Source of the DNA: Deroplatys truncata | Taxonomy: Eukaryota > Arthropoda > Insecta > Mantodea > Mantidae | Assembly: GCA_030765065.1 (NCBI GenBank) | Contig: CM060977.1 | Span: 126,546,295-126,610,294, forward strand | Direction: 5' to 3' | DNA: 64,000 nt | In this document: positions 54,095-64,000 of the stretch, piece after piece | Layout of the letters: each line of letters begins with the position of its first letter | Position numbering within the stretch: the first letter of the stretch is position 1 | Translations under genes and position numbers: made by a program | Notes under the pieces: generated by a model | Database searches by the model: none | What the model was told of the DNA's origin: nothing | What the model saw: the letters and a program-made list of their open reading frames with translations, nothing else

Positions 54095-54640
54095 TTCATC
54101 AGCATTATATTATGACTTTGTCTGATTTTTCAACTGTTCACTTCTCTAAGTTCCCAATTAATTTCACTGTACTTATCTGGTTCATCTTCACATAGTACAC
54201 ACTGTCACTTCAACAATATGAACTAGTTCAATTTGCTCGTCACTTCACTTTCCTTCTTGAAGTAGCGGCATAATGCAATACGCATGAGTAGTCAATTCTT
54301 CCGGGCGGTTCACTCGCACAATATTTCTTCATTCTCTCCTACAGCAGCACTCACTGTACTCACAGTTGTCTTCACAAACTCACTTGTAGAACTGCACTGA
54401 TGCCGCAGCGAAACGCACTCTCCAACTCTTCTCGCGAGAATGTTCGTTTATATATCCAATGGAATATTCCACAGAATATTCTAGAGCTATCTAGACACTT
54501 GTTCTGGAAGCGAGGGGAAAATAAACTTCCAGAAAATGCTGGTTATCTGTTGATAGCGCTTTCGGTGTTTACGCTAGCGAACGCGACTCTCCGGTGCCGA
54601 CCTCCCAATAACCTTCAACCATAGCTGCTACGTCACAATG
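54095..54640 (-). promoter_or_regulatory. Heat-shock-type promoter and leader, copy 2 (well preserved)
   Basis: Read leftward: palindromic heat-shock elements at 54527-54534 (TTCCAGAA), 54502-54509 (TTCTGGAA), 54474-54481 and 54462-54469 (both GAATATTC). A TATATAAA box follows (54447-54454, minus), then GAATGTTC (54438-54445) and a leader of about 330 bp. HSF binds such inverted nGAAn arrays, and the layout (several HSEs 10-80 bp upstream of TATA) is that of insect hsp70-class promoters. No chaperone ORF follows before the SINE at 54052, so this is a promoter separated from its gene or a promoter carried by a repeat. Homologous copy at 4050-4795. Confidence 0.6.
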
Positions 54641-55800
54641 TTATTAATTACACAAATTAATATGACATTGAATATGAAATGATTAAGTAGATTTCCCTAA
54701 CAGTTTTGAATTATTACTTTATCTTACACATCAAGACTATTCAAAGACAGGATATTTTCTTTGGAATTATTTATTATTTAGAACCAATTTTTCTTCTTTC
54801 CAGGCAATACTCTGTTGTTATCATAAGCAAATTAATATCGTTATATTAGTTCTTTTGTATCTAGATCAACTTTACTATGATTAACGGAATAAAATTAAGT
54901 AAACGTTGGTTTACACTGAATCACAGAGTATGGAATGTTTACTGAATGATGGTGCTGTTATTTATAATTCTTTGATCGTACCATGAACACTGATAAAGTA
55001 AGTAGCCACTATTAAATGGTTGCGGATAAAATATTGTATGTAACTAGTGGGGTGAACATAATTATCGCTCTCATGTTATCACAGAACTCCGCTTACGCTT
55101 CGTTGTTGCAAAACACATTCAAGCGGTAATGATGCTCATATTCCACTAGTGCATAAATTAACTTTTACCTAATTCGGTCTATTTATTTGAGCCCATATTA
55201 TAGGTTTAAATCAATATCTTGAAAACGATAGTTTGGTTTTCAGGATAGCTCATGGCGCATGTTAGTAACAATAATTTTTGCAAAATAGAATATTATAGAA
55301 TCAATTTAATTGAAGCTTTATTAAGACATGAAACATTTCCTAGAAATAGTATGAAATATCCTTTTTTAGCAAAGTTGTCAGGCACTGTCCGAACGTGGCA
55401 TTTTTTTCAAAGCAATGCTTATGGGGGTTATTGTAGAAAGCCAAGGAAATTAATTTATTTTGTTGTGTAGCATACTTGGGCTACTGGGTTTTTACCTACC
55501 ATAATTCTGTGTTAGTTCTGGCTCACTATGCCCTACCCAGCAATGAAAATAAATCTCTTTGCCAAACTTTCCCAACTTGGGCTGTTAAAAGTCCAAACTC
55601 CAATGAAGATCGTGGATGTTTAAGGAAGACATATACTATGCAAACTTGCATACTTACGTTTATGCATAAGTCATTCTGTAAGTCGCTTAACAAAATGCCA
55701 AGAAATCGTTTTGGCGAATTTTAGCTTGTTGGTTAAACAATAAGACTGGTCTGGTAAGAAGTTGGAAAATAAATCTAGAAAGAAATAGAGCGCGCAGTAT
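54641..55800. other. No recognised feature
   Basis: About 1.16 kb. Two adjacent plus-strand ORFs (55252-55470, 55476-55724) have ordinary composition but no recognised domain; coding status unknown. Confidence 0.35.
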
Positions 55801-55809
55801 TAAAAAAAA

Positions 55810-56265
55810 TCTGATGTGTTAGACTCACATGACTTTCTCTACCCGTTATCACTTATTTCTGTATAGCTACTATAAATTACTCTTACGAAATATTATTATA
55901 CATAATGTTAATCGATACATCATTGCAGAAGTAGTATCATTAGACATTTCATTTAGGTATAAGGGGGATATGACAAAACCGAATCGGCAGTCAGATATTT
56001 AAAAGTGAGTGGCTATCTAGTCTTAAAATTCCATGTTCTTTGCATGACTTGACGACAATCAACTGAATAGCAGCAACACTTTAAAAAATAACAAAATATT
56101 AGAAAATCCAAACCGCTAATAACGGATATCCCGTAAATTGTGATGCATAAAAAAGGTTATTTGAAATACATTGTTGTTCTAAAGAGATCTACATTGTTTA
56201 TATGATGTTTTTGTCGAACTCTTATGGTTTACAAGCTATACAAAATTATACAAAATCATTTCCGT
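55810..56265 (-). mobile_element. HINE-like element B, 3' half
   Basis: TCTGATGTGTTAGACTCACA with ACTTTCTCTACCC at the left, the B blocks (CATTAGACATTTCATTTAGG, AACCGCTAATAACGGATATC), ending near GTTTCCAGTAAATTCCCC. The 5' half is absent. Confidence 0.75.
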
Positions 56266-57285
56266 TTCCAGTAAATTCCCCTTCTAGAACATTCCGTTTT
56301 GTATGCGGGGTCTATATAATGGGATGCTCTGTCCCGTAAGCATATGTTTATAAGCTATGGTTGTCGAAAATTATCCCTGTTTGACGTCACATAAATGAAA
56401 CACTCGATACTGCCTCGTCTCGACTATTATGGCCATCTTCATCGAGTATCTCAGTCTCAACGAATACTTCCTTATGTGCAACGAAGTTAAATTATATAAG
56501 TGAGGTAATACGTTACAATGAAAGAATGACTCCGCAGACGTAGGTTAACGTAGGCTTCTTTTATGGATGGCAGAGTCCGTAACATTTAAAGTTATTTTAA
56601 TTCCTGAAAAACTGATTTCACAACAAAGTCAACATAAATCCCTTTTCCCGGGAGACAGTGCCACAACTGAACGTTCAATTGTTTATATTTCCATGAAATA
56701 ATCCGGATAGTATGTCATCATCACGTCGTCACATACCGCTGTTTCCCGGTGCGCATTTCGGTTTGTCATTTAATTTGAAGAAAGGGATCAAAACAAATAA
56801 TAAAAGCAATAAACCCATATATTTACATTTAAAACCATACAGCATGCAAAAACAGAAGATCAGATACAACACATGATGCGACAGAGACGCAGAACATCGA
56901 CCGTCATTCTACAGTTCGTGTAGTTCAGTTTCTGTTTATAAAGATATTAAATTTCTTTTTTTTTATAGCTGCTGGTCAATCAATAATACTGTTGAGCTAC
57001 AAGTCTACGAACGAAACGTAATCTCGAGCAGCAGTAACTCCGTTCGAAATGAGAATAACGATGTACACATTAGTAGAGGCACTCCTGTGGCTGCAAGCTG
57101 GGGTTTATAACCACCAGAACCCATAAATATGCTTGCGTCATCAAAATATATTTTGTGTGCGTGAAACAGTTTTCAAAAAGCCATAATTTTCATTTTTCTG
57201 GTATTGAACCTTCAAAAATGACAATATAAGAATTGATTAAGTAAAGTATAATTTGGTTCTCAATAAATCTAAGCAATAAAGATAG
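56266..57285. other. No recognisable feature
   Basis: About 1 kb of sequence without recognised repeats or coding frames. Confidence 0.45.
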
Positions 57286-58650
57286 AGTCTTATTTATTTA
57301 TTGTTCTGAACATAACAGGCATAAGACCAATTACAATGTTCATTACAAAAAATATAGTAACATACAATCATTTATAAATATAACTTATACAGAAGAAACA
57401 AACGGAAATTATAAATAACAATAAAAAGTTCCGAAGGAGTGGAACGAAATAAGAAAGAAAATAAGGAAGATAAAACAACCAGAAAAAGAAAAGAAAGAAA
57501 AGGAAAGGTGGCATGGTAATTATACAACTATTTCTAATTTAAATATTTGTATTAATCTATGATAAAATGATTGACCATTGCATTTTTAAACTGAGTTTCA
57601 GACATGTTGAAAATATCTACATCCAAATAATGAAGTTTGTTATATAAATATACAATTCTGTTTCATGATGAATTTTTATGCATCTCTGAGTTTGCTCTTG
57701 GAGTGAAATAAAGCTTCTTAAATCTAATTTTTGATTTGGTACATAAAATAATATATTTGCGATAATATTAATACCATCAACATTAGAATGTAACACTTTA
57801 TACAGAAATATTAATCCCGCAATGTCTCTTCTGAAATGTAAAGCTTTAAATTTAAATACATCTAAGAGGGTTTCGCAATTTATGTACATAGGATAACATC
57901 CAATTCATTTAAATAGTACATATTTTAAAAATTTTGATTGTACTTTTTCTATTAAGTTCACGTACTTTGTGGTTTTAGGATTCCAAATAATATATGTATA
58001 TTCCAGATTTTGTCTAACAAAGGAGTTGTAAAGTCGAATTAATGTTATTTCTTTAAATGTATATGAATTCCTAATAATAAAACTTGGACAGTTTAGTGAT
58101 TTGTAAAAATTAATTCAATGTGACTGTTAAATCTGAGATTTGTTGCAAAATATACTCCTAAATCTTTATTTTCAACTGCATCAACGAGTGGTCTCCTATT
58201 AATGTTATAAAGATATTTAAAGGGATATTTAATTCTGGTGAAGAACATTTTTACACACTTACTAATATTAAATTGAAGTTTGTTCATTTTGCTCCATACA
58301 TATAAAGAAACTAGATCATGTTGAAGCTCCAAACAATCTTTAACACAATTGACACTATTGTATAATTTAACATCAGCAAACATTAATTTTTGGAATATTT
58401 CATGACATGAGGCAAATCATTTATAAAACACAAAAATAATAAAGGTCCTAAATTAGAACCTTGGGGATCTCTGAATTAACATTAAACTGGTATGACAAGC
58501 AATTTTTATAATACACTACCTGTGATCTGTCTTTTAAGTATGATCGAAGTATGTTCATTAGTGGAAAAGAAATACCCAAATTTCGATAATTTGGCAAGTA
58601 AACAATCATGATGAAATTTATCAAATGCTTTTAACTACAGAAGAAACCTT
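57286..58650 (-). pseudogene. LINE reverse-transcriptase relic (Jockey/CR1-like), 5'-truncated
   Basis: On the minus strand, in order and across frameshifts: DKFHHDCLLAKLSKFG; RSYLKDRSQVVYY; PQGSNLGPLLFLCFINDLP (RT block 4); MFADVKLYN (catalytic block with one Asp missing, 58358-58383); MNKLQFNISKCVKMFF; VENKDLGVYFATNLRFNSHI; then the C-terminal region 57889-57617. A 3' UTR leads to an AATAAATAAATAAGAC tail near 57290. The FADD motif normally supplies two catalytic Asp; here the second is gone. Confidence 0.8.
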
Positions 58651-58695
58651 AGGCGAGAGGTTTCATACAAGCGGAACTCAAACCCGAAGGACATA

Positions 58696-59933
58696 CACTA
58701 CGTGATCAAAAGTATCCGGACACCTGGCTGAAAATGACATACAAGTTCGTAGCGCCCTCCATCGGTAATGCTGGAAGTCAATATGGTGTTGGCCCATCCT
58801 TAGCCTTGATGACAGCGTTCACTCTCGCAGGCATACTTTCAATCAGGCGCTGGAAGGTTTCTTGGGGAATGGCAGCCCATTCTTCACGGAGTGCGGAACT
58901 GAGGAGAGGCATCGATGTAAGTCGGTGAGGCCTGGCTCGAAGTCGGTGTTTCAAAACATCCCAAAAGTGTTCTATAAGATTCAAGTCAGGATTCTGTGCA
59001 GGCCAGTCCATTACAGGGATGTTATTCTCGTGTAACCACTCCGCCATAGCCCGTGCAGTATGAACAGGTGCTCGATCGTGTTGAAAACTGCAACATCCCC
59101 GAATTGCTCTTCAACAGTGGGAAGCAAGAAGGTGCTTAAAATATCAATGTAGATCTACGCTGTGATCGTGGCACGCAAAACAACAAGGGGTGCAATCCCC
59201 TCCAGGAAAAACACGACCACACCAATAACACCACCACCTCCGAATTTTATTGCTGGCACTACACACACTGACAGATGACGTTCACCGGGCATTCGCCATA
59301 CTCACACCCTGCCATTGGATCGTCACATTGTGTCATGATTCGTCACTCCACACAACGTTTTGCCACTGTTCAATCGAGTAATGTTGACGCTCCTTACACC
59401 AAGCGAGGCGTCGTTTGGCATTTTCCTACGTGATGTGTGACTTATGAGCAGCCGCTCGACCATGGAATCCAAGGTTTCTCACCTCACGTCTAACTGCCAT
59501 AGTACTTGGAGTGGATCCTGATGCAGTTTGAAATTCCTGTGTGATGGTCTGTATAGATATCTGTCTATTACTCTTTACGACCGTGTTGAAATGTCGGCGT
59601 TCTCTGTCAGTCAACAGACGAGGTCGGCCTGTACACTTTTGTGCTGTACATGTCCCTTCACGTTTCCACTTCACTATCACATCAGAAACAGTGGACCTAG
59701 GGATGTTTAGGAGTGTGGAAATCTCGCGTACAGACTTCTGACACAAGTGACACCCAATCACCTGACCAGGTTCGAAGTCCGTGAGTTCCACGGAGCGTCC
59801 CATTCTGCTGTTTCACGATGTCTAATAACTACCGAGGTTGCGGATGAGTACCAGGTAGTAGGTGGCAGTAGAATGGACCTAAGATGAAAAACGTATGTTT
59901 GCGGGATGTCCGGCTACTTTTGATCACATAGTG
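58696..59933 (-). mobile_element. Full-length Tc1-like transposon, 1238 bp
   Basis: Terminal inverted repeats of about 29 bp (left CACTACGTGATCAAAAGTAT, right on the minus strand CACTATGTGATCAAAAGTAG), flanked by TA at 58694-58695 and 59934-59935. It carries one transposase gene on the minus strand. Same family as 38034-39112, opposite orientation. Confidence 0.92.
58778..59803 (-). pseudogene. Tc1-like transposase, frameshifted
   Basis: N-terminal frame (59803-59426): MGRSVELTDFEPGQVIGCHL, HTH, IPRSTVSDVIVKWKREGTC, the linker CTGRPRLL, a second HTH, stop. The middle is open only in pieces; the second catalytic Asp motif is out of frame near 59075-59095. C-terminal frame (59047-58778): NIPVMDWPAQNPDLNLIEHF with the third catalytic Glu retained, then FQRLIESMPARVNAVIKAKD to the stop. 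The usual length is about 340 residues, and all parts are present but out of frame. Confidence 0.88.
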
Positions 59934-60224
59934 TAACTTTGAAGGCATTCAATTTTCCGTGGTAACCCACCTCCCCCAAAAAGAAAGCTCAACACAGCGT
60001 ATCGGACTTGTGTATACAAATAACGTACAGTAATTGTTATAACTACTTGGTCAATCATCATTCGAAATACTGTAAATAACATTTTACGTTTTGCAGGTCT
60101 CTAGCCTGAGAATAATATCCACATATTTTAATTGGAATGTGGGTAATCTTCATTCTTTATAAATGACCTTTCCAGTTTTCTTATCTTTTTCATTTTACGA
60201 AAATATACTTGATTTCACGTATAG

Positions 60225-61745
60225 TAGATAGATAAGATATTACATTCCAGCAAAATTTCGATACCAAGACTTGAGCCCTTAATAAAAAAAAGCTGATGTG
60301 TTACACTCACATGACTTTCTCTCCTCTTGTACAAACTAGTTTTACAAACGCTTATTCTCCATATGCTTTCATGTTGATTGAGATATCGAGATGTTAATCT
60401 TATTGCTAATTTTCTTGTGGATTCAAGGGGAATTGGTAGGCTTTAAGCGATAGTCAAATATTTTAAGAGCTGTTTGCTATGTGGAGTATTCCATTCTGTT
60501 TGCATTACCAGGACAAAATAAAAAAAAGAATAACGAATCCCCATTTGAGAAAAAGTATAAGTATTAGAAAATTTAAGGGAATAACAAGCAATATTTCGAA
60601 AATCGTTCACTCAACAAAAAATGCATAATTGTGTATTTTAAGGCGATCTACATTTTTTGTGTAGTAAAATTTTGTCATCTCTTATGGTTTATCAGTTATG
60701 CAAAAGTCGCTCACAATGAAGAATACTTTTGGAGACATTCCCAGACAGTTCAAGATATACATTTTATTTGTATGAAAGTATCTTAAATATATGATATTTT
60801 AATCAAAATCGTTAGAGCCATTTTTGAGAAAATTAAAATTTTCGAAACATGTTCCATGTAAAGGATAATCTGGGGTGGGGGATTTTCTTAAAAACCTTCG
60901 TGTCGCATCTCTGTAAGATACTGAACCTAAATACCAAGTTTGGTGTTTATCCGACTGTTCGTTTCTGAGTTATGCTGTTCAAAGAAGACACACGCACGGA
61001 CATGTTTCCAAAAATACTTTTTTTTGGGATTCAGGAGGCCTCAAAACATGTATTTTCGGTGAAATCTCGGTATCGAATTTTTCAGTGGAATGGAATACTT
61101 CCCCTAGTTACTCTACGTAGTAGAGGAAATAAAAATGAAAAAGCTGATAAATAACAAACTTAGAACTTAAATTCAGTATCTTCCAAAGATGCTACATGAA
61201 TATTTTCAAGCAAATCGTCTCACCCCTAAATGTTCACATGGATCATTTTTTGAAACTTCTGATTTTCTCAAAAATGGCTAATTTTCGGGGAACAGCCAGT
61301 GAAGTCCTGTTCATTTGGAGGGAATCTTGCATAACTGGTAAACGTTAAGCGATAGATGAAAACGTACTACACAAAAATGTAGGCCTCTTTAAACACACAA
61401 GTTATTTTAAACAGTTTTTTGTGGCATAAGCCATTTTGGAGGTATCCGTTTTGAATGATTCGAATTGTTCAATACTCGCCATTATTTAAAGTCATGTCGA
61501 CATTCACTTGTTTCTCGCGATTGCATGGAAACGGTATGGAATTTTAAGGCCAGCATACGGGGTCCAATTCTTAAATGTTTAACTACGCTGTTCCCTTTAT
61601 ATTTATAAGGAAGTGTGTAATATAGTTATTTCTGTAAAGGTTGCTCTCGATTAAAGTGAAGTATATAGATATATAAGCTTCCGTAAGAATAATTGTATAC
61701 ACACTAAAAAACGAGTTAGGGTGGAGAAAGTCATAAGACTTTTGT
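60225..61745 (+). mobile_element. HINE-like element B split by a minus-strand A copy
   Basis: B 5' part 60225-60292 (CAAAATTTCGATACCAAGAC to CTTAATAAAAAAAA). It resumes near 61131 (AAAGCTGATAAATAACAAAC) and ends AGGGTGGAGAAAGTCATAAG. The same A-tract is used as in the nest at 30.9 kb. Confidence 0.75.
60293..61131 (-). mobile_element. HINE-like element A nested in B
   Basis: Minus strand from ATTTCCTCTACTACGTAGAG to AGAGAAAGTCATGTGAGTGT and the hairpin CACATCAGC. The microsatellite is nearly absent (around 60985-60998), unlike the long tracts in other copies. Confidence 0.8.
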
Positions 61746-62018
61746 TTTCAAGGTGCTGGATATTATTCCGCAAATACGTTGTAGTTTATTTACTTTATTG
61801 TTTATTTCTTCATTGTTTGTTTTGTATGTTACATTGCAGCCCAGAAAATTAAAATTTGTAAACTTGTTCTAGCACTTTGTTGTTTACAATTATCTTGGAT
61901 ATTCTTATTTGTTTTTCTCTAAGTGTCAATTTTTGTAATTTATGCATATTTATTTGAAACAAATCTCTGTCAATTATTTTTAGGAGTGTCTAAAATACAG
62001 TATTGATATATACTTTCT
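61746..62018. other. No recognisable feature
   Basis: About 270 bp of AT-rich sequence before the TG microsatellite. Confidence 0.45.
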
Positions 62019-62041
62019 GATGTGTGTGTGTGTGTGTGTGA

Positions 62042-62084
<43 letters not shown>

Positions 62085-62086
62085 CT
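62019..62086. repeat. Microsatellite (TG)n(CG)n
   Basis: Two TG runs separated by GAGTATG, ending in GCGCGCGCGC. Not obviously inside an A/B element. Confidence 0.95.
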
Positions 62087-63105
62087 TGCATATTATGAGG
62101 GTTGAGAGTGAGTGGGTGAGGGAATTCACATTTGTGTGTACCTATGCCCATGTTTACTTTGTATAATGAGTAGAGTCAGTCATCGGGCATTCGTGGGCAA
62201 GTGCGAACAAATGAAACCTTTTGTGAAAGGGCAGGCAAGTAATAACAGCTTTCAACTACAAATTACTGCAACCGTATTAAAGAAATGCCAGACCGGCCGA
62301 TTCTGCGAAGAGCAAGCGGGAGAAAAAAGCTATGTTTAGTCTGGACTGTAGGATCAGAGCGTTTTCAGCAAATCCTCTTTGAAAATAGCATGCGCGCGAA
62401 CACACACACACACCCACACCTGTAACATAGCTTTCAGTCTGGAAAACTAGTTATTGGTATTGACGCTAGAGTGCTCTTCCGGAGACAGGCAGGATTTGAT
62501 TTTACATGCCACTAGGGAGAAGAAGGAGAGACACACACGCATGCACGCATGCACGTGTGAGCTAACGCGCGCTCACAAATAGGGAGAGAGAGATTTAAAC
62601 ACAAAACACGTACTGGAACCAAAGTAGGAGCGTTTGTCGACTTGCTAACGATGCCCGATATTATTCTCCGGCACAACGGCTGTTTTCGCTACCACATTAT
62701 CGAGCTTATTCATGCCTGCGACGACGCCATTTCACTACTAAAATGATCCCCTACGCTCGAAAAATCTTCGCCACTCAGTAATACTCTAGTCCCAGGCTGG
62801 GAATTTAACGCAGATTATAATTTGGAAGCATACGTAACGGAAAGTCAGGACCACAAGAACGATTTTCTTTTTACTTTCTCTTACAGTTGGAATCAAGCTT
62901 TTCTCTTGTCTTTTTGGGATAGGTAAGCAAAAGTGCAAAGTCACTTTAATTCAAAGCTAAAGTGATGTAGAAAATGTTTACTAACAAATATCAGTGGCCT
63001 GAATCGGCGCAAGAATAAAGTGTTTAAAGATGAATCTTGGACAGAGTAACATTACCTCTATGATGAAGCCCAAGTACTTGTCCATCCGCTTCTGCTGTAT
63101 TCTTA
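62087..63105. other. No recognised feature; short CA/CACG tracts at 62398-62420 and 62531-62560
   Basis: About 1 kb. A 75-codon frame at 62112-62339 shows no recognisable domain. Confidence 0.4.
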
Positions 63106-63108
63106 TAT

Positions 63109-63930
63109 GCGAGGGCAGTCCCAGAAGTACCCGATCTGACGTATAGATAGCGGTCGTTGATTCAAACAAATGGCTATTGTAGAAATTACCACCCTTATAA
63201 AGCATAAGTTTGAAGTTTGACAATGCTACATTGTTTAGTAATTGTTTGGTAGCCGTCAATAGTGAACGCTCTCAGACATTTGTAAACTGGCCATCGTTAT
63301 GCGATACAATACTTTCATTTGAAAGGTATTAGTCCAACTAATATTAAAGCTGAGCTATATTCTACTCTGGGGGAGCCTGCTCCTTCGTTTACAACAGTAA
63401 AATTTTGGGTGGCAGAGTTTAAGCGAGGCCATACGAGCTGCCAAGTAGAACATCACAGTGGCCGACCAAATGAGATGAACACGCCAGAAATTGTGAAGAA
63501 AATCCACAAAATGATATTGGATGACCGTCGGCTGAAAGTGAACGAGCTAGCAGACATCGTAGACATTTAAAAACTTGCTTTACATCCCATACTGACTGAA
63601 AATTTGGACATTAAAAAGCTGTACACAAGTTGGGCTTCGCGTTTGCTCGCAATGGAACAAAAACAGCGTCGTGAGGATGTTTTAGTCGAGTGTTTGGCAA
63701 TGTTTCGCTGTAATAAAGCCGTATTTTTGCGTCGATTCGTAACCATGGATGAAGCATGGCTCCATCACTTCACACCTGAGACGAAAGAACAGTCAAAACA
63801 GTGGATTGAAAGGGGAGAATCAGCTTCAAAAAAGGCGAAGACAGTTCCATCTGCAGGTAAAGTAATGGCGTAAATTTTTTTTGGGATGCGCGTGGTATAA
63901 TTTTCATTGATTAACTTCAAAAAGGAAAAT
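63109..63930 (+). mobile_element. Mariner element with left terminal repeat, 3' part lost
   Basis: Left end GCGAGGGCAGTCCCAGAAGT, the leader shared with 39125-39245, and then transposase. It is cut at about 63930 by a SINE, before the second catalytic motif. Confidence 0.8.
63295..63930 (+). pseudogene. Mariner transposase N-terminal half, stop and frameshift
   Basis: The frame reads YFHLKGISPTNIKAELYSTL, FTTVKFWVAEFKRGHTSC, SGRPNEMN and LKVNELADIVDI, then TAA (63568-63570). It continues in the same frame as LTENLDIKKLYTSWASRLLA, FLRRFVTMDEAWLHHFTPET (first catalytic Asp) and KTVPSAGK. A frameshift follows before FFWDARGIIFID, and then truncation. Domain order is HTH, HTH, GRP linker, start of DDE. 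Less decayed than the 39-kb copy. Confidence 0.88.
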
Positions 63931-64000
63931 GATGGAAAGGAAATCGTGGTACATGAGAAACCACCTTAGTATCCGCCTACCGACCAGGTAAAACCGCGAA
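63931..64000 (-). mobile_element. tRNA-derived SINE body, running off the window
   Basis: GAAACCACCTTAGTATCCGC and CCGACCAGGTAAAACCGCG mirror the SINE body at 3590-3630. The head would lie beyond 64000. Confidence 0.55.

Noticed and set aside
59528..59741. Plus-strand ORFs over the Tc1-like element
   Set aside because: Antisense shadows of the transposase N-terminal region.

Overview
This is AT-rich eukaryotic, almost certainly insect, DNA packed with transposon remains. No bacterial-style operon, CRISPR array, rRNA or intact host gene was recognised. The tRNA-derived SINEs, the mariner/Tc1 transposases and the characteristic pseudo-peptides read from the SINEs point to a large polyneopteran genome. 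A cockroach such as Periplaneta is my best guess; this is recognition, not a database result. The window looks like intergenic or deep-intronic sequence.

The dominant component is one repeat superfamily with two subfamilies, here called A (about 810-880 bp) and B (about 870 bp). More than 20 full or partial copies on both strands cover roughly a third of the window. Each starts with ACTTTCTCTACT, carries the inverted copy AGTAGAGAAAGT about 25 bp before its other end, then has a small ATGTG/CACAT hairpin, and ends at a T-run. It has an internal CA/TG microsatellite and inserts into T-runs. That architecture is that of Helentron-associated (HINE/DINE-like) non-autonomous rolling-circle elements; the assignment is my inference. 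Copies nest in one another (11.7-13.4, 30.8-32.4, 35.3-36.9, 48.06-51.6 and 60.2-61.7 kb). A GDFN-type endonuclease relic at 19.4 kb could be a trace of an autonomous partner.

Layout: 0-4.8 kb, a foldback element, an LTR-like fragment, SINEs, an A copy, a transposase relic and a heat-shock-type promoter copy. 4.9-7.8 kb, A/B copies around a long (CATA)n tract. 8.3-9.2 and 20.96-21.9 kb, two inverted copies of a repeated arthropod ORF of unknown function. 10-15.4 kb, A/B copies. 15.7 kb, a tyrosine-recombinase-like relic. 22.3-24.1 kb, SINEs, one with internal 104-bp tandem repeats and a 15-bp target duplication. 24.87-25.25 kb, an orphan single-pass membrane ORF. 25.3-36.9 kb, LTR-like repeats, A/B nests and a LINE 3' end. 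38.0-41.8 kb, Tc1-like and mariner relics. 42.6-47.2 kb, LTR-retrotransposon pieces, including an LTR, primer-binding site and gag start. 48-53.2 kb, the best A/B nest. 54.1-54.6 kb, the better-preserved heat-shock-type promoter. 57.3-58.65 kb, a LINE reverse-transcriptase relic. 58.7-59.9 kb, a full-length dead Tc1-like element. 63.1-64 kb, a second mariner cut by a SINE.

All transposase, gag and RT reading frames seen are broken. The elements are linked mainly by insertion into one another, which gives a relative chronology: B before A; LTR before LINE; A before Tc1; B before SINE.
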